In this document: in pieces, positions 28,188 through 39,100 of the stretch
Position numbering within the stretch: position 1 is the first letter of the stretch
Layout of the letters: each line of letters opens with the position of its first letter
NCBI RefSeq assembly: GCF_016658545.1
Contig: NZ_JACVZC010000001.1
Span: 152,329-216,328, forward strand
From: Pseudomonas sp. S37
GTDB taxonomy: Bacteria; Pseudomonadota; Gammaproteobacteria; Pseudomonadales; Pseudomonadaceae
DNA: 64,000 nt
Direction of reading: 5' to 3'
Translations under genes and position numbers: made by a program
Notes under the pieces: model-generated
The model's input: the letters and a program-made list of their open reading frames with translations, nothing else
Told to the model about the DNA's origin: nothing
Database searches by the model: none

Positions 28188-29528
28188 TCAATTGCTCACC
28201 ATCAGCTCCGGCCCCAGGTAACCGTTGATCTGCTCGATATCATCATCCCCCAGGCTGCCGACCGAAGACGCCAGGCGCAGCCGGGCCATCAGGTAGTTCA
28301 GCTTGGCCTCGAACAAGTCATGGCGGGCGTCATACAGCAGTTCTTCGGCATTGAGCACGTCCGAGTTGGTACTGGTACCGCCTTCCTTGAAGCCCTTGCG
28401 GGTCGAGGTCAGCGAGCGTTCGTTGGAGGCCACGGCCTTTTCCAGCGCATGCACGCGCAGGGCGCCGCTCTGCACCCCGCGGTACTCGCGGGTGGTGTCG
28501 GAAATTACCTCCTGGCGCGTGGCATCCAGTTCGTCCAGGGCCTTGGAGCTGTTGGCACTGGCCTGGCGGGTCAGGGCGCTGGTGCTACCGCCGCTGTACA
28601 GCGGAATGTTCAGCTCCAGGCCGATCGAACTGTAGTGGTTGCGCTGGTTCAGTTCCGAAATCGACTGGCTGCTGCCGGCGGTATAGCCCGCCACAAAATC
28701 CAGGGTCGGGTAGTGCCCGGCACGGGCGCGCTTGACCTCTTCCTCGGCCAGCTCGTAGTTGTGCCGGCGCGCATGAATCAGCGGGCTGTCGGCCTGGGCC
28801 TTGACCAGCCAGTCCTGCAGGTTGCCCGGCATCAGCGGCGGCGTGGCGAAGCCCGGCTGCAAGGTGGTCAGCGCCTGCGGGGTTTCGCCAATGTATTCCT
28901 CCAGCTTGCGTCGGGCGTTGACCAGGTTGTCCTGGGCGTCGATCAGGTCGGCTTCGGCCAGGTCGCGGCGGGCCACGGATTCGTCGACGTCGGTGATGGT
29001 GCCAGCGCCCAGCTCCTTGCGCCGCTTTGCCGAAGCCAGCTGTTCTTCGAAGGCCGTCAGCTTGGCCTTGGCCAAAGTGATGGTTTCGCTGGCCAGCAGC
29101 ACGTCGAAATAGGCGTCGGCCAGGCGCACCGCGGCATCCTGGCTCTTGGCGTCGAACACCGCCACGCTGTAGTCGGCACGTTGCTGGCCCTGGCGGTACT
29201 CGGCCATTTTCTGCTTGTTGAACAACGGTTGGCGCAGGCGCACGTTGGCACCCTTGGAGTCATAGTCCAGGTCATTGTCCTGGCCATTCTGGCGCTGGCT
29301 GCCATTGACCCGGTTGAAGTAGGACGCCGCGTTGATCTGCGGCAGCAGGCCGGCCTCGCCGATGGCGCGGTTTTCGCCGCCGGCCTGTTTTTCGTGTACC
29401 GCGGCGCGGTAGATCGGGCCTTGGTACTGCAACAGGTCCCAGGCTTCTTTCAGGTCCATGGCACTGGCCGGCACGGCCACGCCTGTCAGGCACGGCAGCA
29501 GGAACAACAGCAGGCACGGGCATTTCAT
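28188..29528 (-). CDS. TolC-family outer membrane secretion protein
   Basis: 446 aa. A signal peptide (MKCPCLLLFLLPCLTGVAVP, cut near ASA-MD) leads to the two helical outer-membrane-efflux repeats of the TolC/AprF family. These form the outer membrane channel of a type I secretion system. It is the third gene after the ABC protein and adaptor, with a single base between it and the adaptor gene, so all three belong to one operon in aprDEF order. The secreted substrate is most likely the divergently encoded giant peroxidase. Confidence 0.9.
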   Translation of the reverse strand: MKCPCLLLFLLPCLTGVAVPASAMDLKEAWDLLQYQGPIYRAAVHEKQAGGENRAIGEAGLLPQINAASYFNRVNGSQRQNGQDNDLDYDSKGANVRLRQPLFNKQKMAEYRQGQQRADYSVAVFDAKSQDAAVRLADAYFDVLLASETITLAKAKLTAFEEQLASAKRRKELGAGTITDVDESVARRDLAEADLIDAQDNLVNARRKLEEYIGETPQALTTLQPGFATPPLMPGNLQDWLVKAQADSPLIHARRHNYELAEEEVKRARAGHYPTLDFVAGYTAGSSQSISELNQRNHYSSIGLELNIPLYSGGSTSALTRQASANSSKALDELDATRQEVISDTTREYRGVQSGALRVHALEKAVASNERSLTSTRKGFKEGGTSTNSDVLNAEELLYDARHDLFEAKLNYLMARLRLASSVGSLGDDDIEQINGYLGPELMVSN

Positions 29529-29529
29529 G

Positions 29530-30870
29530 TCATTGCTCCTTGAACGCGGCGTCGACGCGTTCGAGCATCGGTTTGAGCAGGTAGCTGAGCAGGTTGCGCT
29601 CGCCGGTCTTGATGGTGACGGTGGCAGGCATGCCGGGGCGAATGTGGTTGCTGCCCAGCAGGCCCATGCCGGCTGCAGTCACTTCCACCTGGGCCAGGTA
29701 GAACGGCTGCTTGCTTTCTTCGTCGAGCAGGCGGTCGGCGGATATGGTTTTTACCCGCCCCGGTATGTTCGGCGTCTGCGCGTGGTTGAAGGCCGGGAAG
29801 GCGATGTCCACGGCCAGGCCCGGGACCATCTTGTCGATGGCTTGCACCGGGATCATCGCGTCGACCTGCAGCGGCTGATCGAGCGGCACCACTTCCATGA
29901 TCTTTGCGCCCGGCTGGATGATGCCGCCGACCGTGGCAATGCTCAGGGCCTGCACCATGCCGTCGATCGGCGAGCGGATCACCGTATGCGTTACCTCGTA
30001 ATCCAGTGCGCGCAGGCGGTCGGCCAGGGTGGTGTTTTCCTTGGCGGTGTCGGTCAGCTGCGATTCCACTTCCTTCAGGTAATCGTGCTGGCGCTGCAGG
30101 ATGCGCAGCTTGATCTCGGTGGCCTGGCTGCGTGCGCGGGCAATGTTGTTGAGGTTCTCGGCCTGGCCGGCCGACAGGTCGGCATTGCTGCGCTCCAGTT
30201 CCAGCAGGCGGTTGCGTGGTACGTAGCCTTCGGCGGCCAGCACCCGGGTGCCTTGCAGTTCCTGGTTGAGAAAGCCGATTTGCGAGGCGCGGGCACCGTA
30301 CACCTGCTGCAGGCCCTTGAGCTGCACGGCCGAGGCGGTGAGGTTTTCTTCAAGAATGCTCAGCTCGCCGGCCAGGCCTGCACGGCGGGTGTCGAGCAAG
30401 CGCTGTTGCAGGTCCATGGCCGCCAGCAGGCGCGGGTCGCTGCCGTAGTGCTTGAGCAGGGCCGGGTCGAAGGTAACGGTGTCGCGGCCGTCGCGCTCGG
30501 CTTCCAGGCGGTTTTCCACGGTTTTGCTGACGATGAACTGCGCGCTTAGCGCGCCTTGTTCGGCCACGGCGCGTAGCGAGTCGAGGCGTACCAATTCCTG
30601 GCCTTTGTTCACCACATCGCCTTCGCGCACCAGGATCGCCTCGACCGTGCCACCGGTCAGGTGCTGCACCGCCTTGCGGTTGCTGGTGATTTTCACCGTG
30701 CCGGTGGCGACCACGCCAGCATCCAGCGGCGCCAGGCACGCCCACAGCAGGAAACCGCCAAAGCCGGCGATGACCAGCCATACGCCCCAGCGTGCCGGGC
30801 GGCCTGCATCCAGGTCGATCAGCTCCCTGGCTTCGGCGGGGATCAATTCGGAAGGTTGAGCCATGTGCAT
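29530..30870 (-). CDS. HlyD-family type I secretion adaptor
   Basis: 446 aa. One membrane helix (about residues 32-49, VWLVIAGFGGFLLWACLA) precedes a lipoyl-type half-motif (VVATGTVKITSNRKAVQHL), a long coiled-coil region (about 95-290) and a C-terminal beta barrel (IRPGMPATVTIKTGERNLLS). It links the inner membrane ABC protein to TolC across the periplasm. It begins 6 bases after the ABC gene. Two ATGs lie at the start (residues 1 and 3); the choice does not affect the product. Closest in type to AprE/PrtE. Confidence 0.9.
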   Translation of the reverse strand: MHMAQPSELIPAEARELIDLDAGRPARWGVWLVIAGFGGFLLWACLAPLDAGVVATGTVKITSNRKAVQHLTGGTVEAILVREGDVVNKGQELVRLDSLRAVAEQGALSAQFIVSKTVENRLEAERDGRDTVTFDPALLKHYGSDPRLLAAMDLQQRLLDTRRAGLAGELSILEENLTASAVQLKGLQQVYGARASQIGFLNQELQGTRVLAAEGYVPRNRLLELERSNADLSAGQAENLNNIARARSQATEIKLRILQRQHDYLKEVESQLTDTAKENTTLADRLRALDYEVTHTVIRSPIDGMVQALSIATVGGIIQPGAKIMEVVPLDQPLQVDAMIPVQAIDKMVPGLAVDIAFPAFNHAQTPNIPGRVKTISADRLLDEESKQPFYLAQVEVTAAGMGLLGSNHIRPGMPATVTIKTGERNLLSYLLKPMLERVDAAFKEQ

Positions 30871-30876
30871 GATCGG

Positions 30877-32613
30877 TTACTCTCGGGCTTTTACCGAAGC
30901 CAGCGGCGCCGCAGCGGCCGCCGGAATCACTGCGGCCTTGCGCAGCGCGTTGAACACTTCGTCGCGGCTGCCAAGCATGTGTACGCCACCGTCGCGCAGC
31001 ATCAGGATCTGGTCGACCGCGCACAGCACATTGGGCCGGTGCGAAATCAGGATCACCGTGGCCCCGCGTGCCTTCAGTTCGGCCAGGGCATCGACCAGGG
31101 CCTTTTCGCCAACGTCATCGAGGTTGGCGTTGGGTTCGTCCAGCACCACCAGGTTGGGCTCGCCATACAGCGCGCGCGCCAGGGCGATGCGTTGCTTCTG
31201 GCCACCGGACAGCGGGCTGCCGTCGGCCGCCAGGCGGGTGTCGTAGCCCTGCGGGAAGCGCAGGATCATCTCGTGCACGCCGCTGCTGCGGGCCGCGCGG
31301 ATCACCGCGTCACTGTCCACCTCGGCAAAGCGTGCGATGTTTTCGGCGATGCTGCCTTCGAACAGTTCCACGTCCTGCGGCAGGTAGCCGAGCCATGGGC
31401 CCAGCTCGGCCTTGTTCCAGGTGAAGATATCGGCGCCATCCAGGCGCACCTTGCCGGCCTGGGCCGGCCACACCCCCACCAGCAGGCGGGCGAGGGTCGA
31501 CTTGCCCGAGGCAGACGGGCCGATGATGCCCAGGCTGTCGCCGGCAGCCAGGCTGAAACTCACCCCGCGTACGATGCTGGTGTTGCTACCGGGGGCGCCG
31601 GCGATCACGTTCTCCACCGCCAGCATGCCCATCGGCCGCTGCAGCGACATGCTCGGTGGCCGCTGTGGGTAGTCCTGCAGCAGGTCGTTGAGCCGGCCCC
31701 AGGCCAGGCGGCAGCCTAGCAGCTGCTTCCACGAGGCAATCACCTGTTCCACCGGGCCCAGTGCGCGGCCGGTGAGGATCGAGCAGGCGATCATCATGCC
31801 GGGGGTGATCTTGCCCTCGATCGCCAGCAATGCACCGGTGCCGAGGATCAGCGATTGCAAGGTGATGCGCACAAAGCGCCCGGTGCTGCTGATCAGCGCC
31901 GCGCGGTCGGAGGCCAGGGTCTGCATCTGCAGGATGCGCAGGTGGCCCTGATACCAGCGTTTGCCAATGGCCGGCAGCATGCCCATGGCTTCGATCACTT
32001 CGGCATTGCGCAGGTTGTTGTTGGCGTAGCTGGCTGACGACAGCGCTGCCTGGTTGGCTTCGGCCAGTGGCTTTTGCGTGGCCCTTTCGGTGAGGTAGGC
32101 GAGGAACACCAGGGTCAGCGAGCCGATCATCGTCACCAGCCCGAGCCAAGGGTGGATCAGGTAGCACACCAGCAGGTAGATCGGCGTCCAGGGTGCATCG
32201 AAGAAGGCGAACAAACCGTTGCCGGTCAGAAACTGCCGCACTTGCGCCAGGTCCTGCAGGGCCTGCGCCGGGTTGCCGCCAGCGCGGCTGAGGTTGCGCT
32301 CGAACGCGGCGCTGAATATGCGCCGGTTAAGGTCCATGTCCAGGCAATTGCCAACCCGGACCAACACGCGGGTGCGGATCATCTCCAAGGCAGACATCAA
32401 CAGGAACAACCCCACCACCAGCACGGTAAGCATGGCCAGGGTGGTGACATTGCGGCTGACCAGGGCGCGGTCGTACACCTGCAGCATGTACACCGCTGGC
32501 GTCAACATCATGACGTTTATTACGCCGCTGAAGGCGGCCAGGGCGTAGAAACTGCGGCGCAGGCGAAAGAGTGTGTCAGCGAGTTCAGAGCGGGTCCGCG
32601 GCGGCTTGTGCAT
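30877..32613 (-). CDS. Type I secretion ABC transporter (AprD/PrtD type)
   Basis: 578 aa. The N-terminal membrane domain (about residues 20-300) has several helices, for example VINVMMLTPAVYMLQVYDRA and MLTVLVVGLFLLMSALEM. The ATPase has Walker A GPSASGKST (about 365), the signature LSGGQKQRIALARAL (about 468) and Walker B LVVLDEPNANLD (about 486). It energises export of an RTX protein from the cytoplasm. It lacks the C39-type peptidase domain of some relatives, as expected for substrates with a C-terminal secretion signal. First gene of the three-gene operon, divergent from the giant peroxidase. Confidence 0.92.
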   Translation of the reverse strand: MHKPPRTRSELADTLFRLRRSFYALAAFSGVINVMMLTPAVYMLQVYDRALVSRNVTTLAMLTVLVVGLFLLMSALEMIRTRVLVRVGNCLDMDLNRRIFSAAFERNLSRAGGNPAQALQDLAQVRQFLTGNGLFAFFDAPWTPIYLLVCYLIHPWLGLVTMIGSLTLVFLAYLTERATQKPLAEANQAALSSASYANNNLRNAEVIEAMGMLPAIGKRWYQGHLRILQMQTLASDRAALISSTGRFVRITLQSLILGTGALLAIEGKITPGMMIACSILTGRALGPVEQVIASWKQLLGCRLAWGRLNDLLQDYPQRPPSMSLQRPMGMLAVENVIAGAPGSNTSIVRGVSFSLAAGDSLGIIGPSASGKSTLARLLVGVWPAQAGKVRLDGADIFTWNKAELGPWLGYLPQDVELFEGSIAENIARFAEVDSDAVIRAARSSGVHEMILRFPQGYDTRLAADGSPLSGGQKQRIALARALYGEPNLVVLDEPNANLDDVGEKALVDALAELKARGATVILISHRPNVLCAVDQILMLRDGGVHMLGSRDEVFNALRKAAVIPAAAAAPLASVKARE

Positions 32614-33135
32614 CGAAGGCCTCCCTTTTTCACAAAACGGGAAGCCCTTGCGGCGCCCCGTACAGCGGTAGTCGTGGCTTCTGAGCGGGCTCGCAGGCGG
32701 GTAAGCCGCTGCGGCCTTGTTATAAGCAGCAGCGTAGGTTGCAGCGAAACATTCTGTAATATCTTTTTGCTCTATAAATTCTTTGAACTTTTCATAAGTC
32801 CACTGAAAACAGCCAGTTGCATCGCATTATCATCGCAGGACGATTTTTTTGACGGGATATTGACAAGCTTTTCGCCTACGACTTTAGTCTGATGTATTCG
32901 GCCCCGGTGTGAGCTGGGAGCGATGCACGTGCGTTACACCGCTGTATCGCACTGTTTACACGGTTCCCTCTGCTTTGACGGGAACCGGCTTGCCGGCGAT
33001 GAGGCCAGCGGCGTCAGTACGGCGCCGTCCAGCAGCCCCAGAACCCATGACCAGAAACTGCGCACGTCAAACCTGACTGGGCGCGGGAAGGACCCTGTTG
33101 CCCTGTGATTTCTCCCGACATCGAGGGCAATTGAA
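32614..33135. promoter_or_regulatory. Divergent promoter region, type I secretion operon and peroxidase
   Basis: This 522-base gap holds no gene. On the plus strand, TTGACA at 32860-32865 and TTTAGT at 32883-32888 are 17 bases apart, a reasonable sigma70 promoter for the peroxidase with a long leader of about 240 bases. The centre (about 32,750-32,830) is AT-rich. No clear promoter was chosen for the leftward operon. Confidence 0.45.
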
Positions 33136-36100
33136 ATGGCCAATTTCAGCAAGTCGGACCTGGAATTCATCCTCAAGCAAATCTTCATCGCCGAAGCCCA
33201 TGCCGCAGGCACCAGCCTGATCGACCTGCTGCCCAACAGCCAGGTACCGTTTGGCCTGCGCACCGTGGATGGCAGCTACAACAACCTGGTCGCGGGGCAA
33301 AGCGGGTTCGGCGCCGCCGACAATTCGTTCCTGCGCCTGCTCGATGCCTCGTACCGCGCCAACTACGCCGGCACCGGCACGGTCACCGATTCGCAACCGC
33401 GTACCATCAGCAACCTGATCGTTGACCAGACGGCGAACAACCCGGCCGCAGTCGAGGCCAATGGCGGCGCGGCCCCGGTGATGAGCCCGGGCATCGACGG
33501 GGTGTTCGGTACCGCCGACGACAAGCCGGTGTTCTTCATCCCCAACGTTTCGCCGGACGTCGGCCTGACTGCCGGCTTCAACGCCTGGATGACCTTCTTC
33601 GGCCAGTTCTTCGACCATGGCCTGGACCTGGTCAGCAAAAGCAACAGCGACATCGTGTTCATCCCGCTGCTGCCGGACGACCCGCTGTACAAGGCCAATA
33701 GCCCGACCAACTTCATGGTGCTGCCGCGCGCCGTGCGTACGGCCGGTGCCGATGGCGTGGTAGGCACCGCCGATGATGGCCAGCCCAACACCACCTCGCC
33801 GTTTGTCGACCAGAGCCAGACCTACAGCTCGCACCCGTCGCACCAGGTGTTCCTGCGCGAGTACACGCTCAATGCCGCAGGCGACCCGGTCGCGACCGGG
33901 CGGCTGATCACCAACCGCGACCTGGGTGCCGATGGCAAGTTCGGCACGGGCGACGATGGCAACAGCGAAAACGGCGGCATGGCCACCTGGGCGGTGGTCA
34001 AGGCCCAGGCCCGTGACCTGCTGGGTATCAACCTGACCGACGCCGACGTGCACAGCGTGCCGCTGCTGGCCACCGACCCCTATGGCAACTTCCTGCGCGG
34101 GCCTAACGGCATGCCGCAGGTGGTCATGCGCGTGAACAATGGCGCCGATGGCATCGCTGGCACCGCCGACGACGTCACCACACTGGTCGAAGGCAACCGC
34201 GCCGCGCCCATCAGCCTGGCCAATGCCGTGAGCACCGGGCATGGTTTTCTCGATGACATTGCCCACAATGCCGCGCCAGTGGTGGTCGGCGGCGTGCTGC
34301 AGGCTGACGCCGATAGCGCCACCGGCAACGCACAGCCTGTGGGGCAGGGCGGCAACAACCTGACCTACGACAACGAACTGCTGGACGCCCACTACATCGC
34401 TGGCGATGGCCGGGTGAACGAAAACATCGGCCTGACTGCCGTGCACCATGTGTTCCACTCCGAGCACAACCGCCTGGTGCAGCAAACCAAGGACACCCTG
34501 CTGGCTGCCGGTGACCTGGCGTTCCTCAACGAATGGCTGGTCGATGACGTCAGCGCCATCCCCACCACGCCCGCCGGCATCGCCGCGCTGGTGTGGGACG
34601 GCGAGCGGCTGTTCCAGGCCGCCAAGTTCGGCACCGAAATGCAGTACCAGCACCTGGTGTTCGAAGAGTTCGCCCGCACCATCCAGCCGCAGATCGACGA
34701 GTTCCTCGCGCCCAACGGCTACGACACCTCGATCAACCCGGCCATCCTCGCCGAGTTCGCCCATGTGGTGTACCGCTTTGGCCACTCGATGCTGACCGAA
34801 ACCGTCGACCGCTTCGACGCTGACTTCGACACGGTCAACGGCGACCCGCAACTGGGCCTGATCGCCGCCTTCCTCAACCCGCTGGCGTTTGCTGAAAGTG
34901 GCGCCACTGCCGACGAAGCGGCCGGCGCGATCATTCGCGGTGTCACCCGCCAACTGGGCAACGAAATCGACGAATTCGTTACCGAAGCCCTGCGCAACAA
35001 CCTGCTCGGCCTGCCGCTTGACCTGCCGGCGTTGAACATCGCCCGTGGCCGTGACACCGGCATCCCCAGCCTGAACGAGGCGCGTCGCGAGTTCTACGCC
35101 GCCACCGGTGACAGCCAGCTCAAGCCCTACATCAGCTGGGTCGACTTTGCCGACCACCTCAAGCACCCGGCATCGCTGATCAACTTCATCGCCGCCTACG
35201 GCAGCCACGGCAGCATCACCGGGGCCACCACCGAAGCGGCCAAGCGCGCGGCCGCAGTGGCGCTGGTGCTGGGCGGCGACGGCGCACCGGCTGACCGTCT
35301 GGACTTCCTCAACGGCACCGGCGCCTGGGCCAACCATGCCGGGGTGACCATTACCGGCGTCGATGCCATCGACTTCTGGGTCGGCGGCCTGGCCGAGAAG
35401 AAAATGCCCTTTGGCGGCATGCTCGGTTCAAGTTTCAACTTCGTCTTCGAAACCCAGCTGGAAGCACTGCAGAACGGTGACCGGTTCTACTACCTGTCGC
35501 GCACGGCGGGCATGAACTTCGGCACCGAGCTTGAGAACAATTCGTTCGCCAAGCTGATCATGCTCAACTCCGACGTCACCCACCTGTCCAACACCGTGTT
35601 CCTCACGCCCACCTTCACCCTCGAAGTGAACCAGGCCAACCAGTTCACCGGCCTGGGCGCCGACGGCCGCGCCGACCCGACGGGCGGCATCATGATCAAC
35701 GGCGTCGAGCTGGTGCCGCTGGTAATCCGCGACAACCCCGACACGGTGGGGCCAGATAGTAACTACCTGCACTACACCGGCGAAGACCACGTGGTGCTGG
35801 GCGGCACCTCCGGCAACGACATCATCATCTCCGGTGACGGCGACGACACCGTCTACGGCGATGCCGGCGACGATGTGCTGGAAGGCGGCGCGGGCAATGA
35901 CGCGGTGCTCGGCGGCGCAGGCGACGACATCATCACCGATTCGTTCGGTGACAACCGCCTGGAAGGCAACGCCGGCAACGACGTGATCGTTGCCGGCAGC
36001 ATGCTGGCGGCCGGCAACCTGATCCTCGGTGGCGATGGCCAGGACTTCATCATCACCACCGAAGACATCAGCACCACCTTCGGCGGCCAGGGCGATGACT

Positions 36101-39100
36101 TCATCCTTGGTGCCAAGACCAACCTGCCACCCACCGGCAACGAGGGCGACGACTGGATCGAGAAGGGCACCCAGGACGGTGCACCCGGCGACAACTTTGC
36201 GCCGCTGCTGGGTGACGAAGTGGTCGGCAATGACATCTTCGTCGGTGGCGGCGGCTTTGACGAAATGATCGGCGAGGGCGGCGACGACATCTTCGTCGGC
36301 AGTGACGCCCAGGACAAGATGGATGGCATGTCCGGCTTCGACTGGGTGACCTACAAGAATGACCAGGTGGGCGTTACCGTCGACCTGAGCCTGGCCGCCC
36401 TGGCCCAGCCCCATGGCAATGCGCCGAACCAGAACGCCGGGGTATTCAACCCGGTCGGTGCATCGCCGGCCAGCATCCTCGACCGCTTTGCCGAGGTGGA
36501 AGGGGTGTCTGGTTCAAAATTCGCCGACGTGCTCAAAGGCGATGACGTCGACGCCGTGACCATCCTCAACCATGGCGGCGCCACGGGCAGCGCCCTGACC
36601 AACGTCGACCTGATCCACGGCTTGCGGCAGTTCCTGACCGATGCCGGCCTGCCAACCAGCGGCTTTGCCACCGGCAACATCATGCTGGGCGGCAACGGCA
36701 GCGACCTGATCGAAGGCCGTGGTGGTGATGACCTGATTGACGGCGACAAGTGGCTGAACGTGCGCATCGCGGTGTACGCCCCGGGCGACGTCAACCACAC
36801 CGGCCCGGAAATCGCCAGCTTCAACAGCATGGTCGACATGATCCCGTTCATGCTCGACCGTACCTACAACCCCGGCCAGCTCAAGGCCGTGCGGGAAATC
36901 CTGCCCGGCACCTCGACGGGCGGCGCGGCCTTCGACACCGCGGTATTCACGGGGGTGCAGAGCGAATACGTGGTCACCCAGAACACCAAGGGTACCGCCG
37001 ACACGGCCGATGACGTTTGGACCGTGACCGACACCGTGGCCGGCCGCGACGGGGTCGATACCCTGCTGCACATCGAGCGCCTGCAGTTCGCCGACAGCCA
37101 GCGCGTGCTGGTGCAAGGGGTGAACGCACAGCCCACCGGCAACCCCACGGTAACCGGTGGCAACGCGGGTACCATCACCGTGGGCGACATGCTTACGGTC
37201 AGCGTGGCCGGCGTGCGCGATGCCGACAACATTGGCACAGGCAACCCGCTGGGTACGCTGGCCAACAGTTCTGTGTCCTATTACTGGCAGTTCGAGGCCG
37301 ACCCAGGCAGCGGTGTGTTCCAGGACATCATCCTGCTGCCCGCCGGCGACCTGGCGTTCCAGAGTGCCGACGGCACCTCGTTCAAGGTCTCGCCAGACCT
37401 GGCCGGCCTGAACTTGCGGGTCAAGGCCATTTACCAGGATGCCCACGGCACCACCGAAGTGCTGTTCTCGCAGCCTACCGGCGCCGTGCTGCCGGGCGCG
37501 CCGGTGGTGCCGACACCGGCCGTGCCGGTGGTGGATGCCAGCGACGGGGGCGCAGGCCTGCACATGGTCCGTTCGGACCTCAACTTCATCCTCGCGCAGA
37601 TCAAGATTGCCGAGGCCGATGCCCATGGCCAGGACATCCTCTCGCTGATCCCCAACATCCGCGCGCCGCTGGGCCTGCGCGCGGTGGATGGTTCGAACAA
37701 CAACCTGATGAACCTCAACGGCAACAACCACACCCAGTACGGTGCTGCCGACAACGTGTTCCCGCGCCTCGCCGACCCGGTCTTCAACCCGGCAGAAGGC
37801 GCGCCGGCCGGCTTCTTCGGCCCTGGCTCGCCGGCCATTCCGGGGTCTTCGTACCAGCAGACCAACGGCGCGGTGTTCGATTCGCAGCCGCGTACCATCA
37901 GCAACCTGATCGTCGACCAGACCTCGAACAACCCGGCGGCCTATGCCACCGCCTATGACCCTGGCCTGAACGGCAAGCTCGACTTCGGTGCGCAGGGCAA
38001 TGACGACGTGCTCAAGGACGGCGTACGCGTTGTCGCCAGCCCGGGCATGGACGGCCAGTTCGGTACCGCTGACGACCACGACGTGTACCTGTTCGAGAAC
38101 ACCGCCGCCGATGCCGGGCTGTCCGCGCCGTTCAACGCCTGGATGACCTTCTTCGGGCAGTTCTTCGACCATGGCCTGGACCTGGTCACCAAGGGCGGTT
38201 CGGGCACCATCTACATCCCGCTCAAGCCTGACGACCCGCTGTATGTGCAGAACGGCTTCACCAACTTCATGGTGGTGACCCGTGCCACCAACCTGCCCGG
38301 CGCCGATGGTGTACTCGGCACGGCCGACGACATTCACGAGCACACCAACACCACCACGCCGTTCGTGGACCAGAACCAGACCTACAGCTCGCACCCCTCG
38401 CACCAGGTGTTCCTGCGCGCGTACATGATGACGGCCAATGGCCCGGTTGCAACCGGCCAGCTGATCACCAACCGCGACCTGGGCGCCGATGGCAAGTTCG
38501 GCACTGCCGACGACCACGAAATCGGCGGCATGGCCACCTGGAAGGTGGTCAAGGCCCAGGCCCGCGACCTGCTCGGCATCAACCTGACTGACGCCGATGT
38601 CGACAACGTGCCGCTGCTGGCCACTGACGCCTACGGCAACTTTATCAAGGGGCCGCATGGCTACCCGATGGTAGTGATGAAGGGGGCCGACGGCATCGCC
38701 GGCACTGCCGATGACCAACAGGTAGAAGGCAACCCGCTGGCGCCGATCAGCCTGGTCAATGCCGTGCGCACCGGCCACCAGTTCCTGGCCGACATCGCCC
38801 ACAATGCCGTGCCGGTGTTCAACGCTGGGGTACTGGCGCCGGATGCCGACAATGTTGCCGGCAACGCGGTAGCCGTCAACCCGAACACCGGGGCCAACCT
38901 GGCCTACGACAACGAGCTGCTGGACGCGCACTACATCGCCGGTGACGGCCGGGTCAACGAGAACATCGGCCTGACTGCCGTGCATGCGATCTTCCATGCC
39001 GAGCACAACCGGCTGGTGGCACAGACCAAGGACACCGTGCTTGACTCGAAGGACCTGGCCTTCCTCAACGAGTGGCTACTCAACCCGGTAACGGCATTGC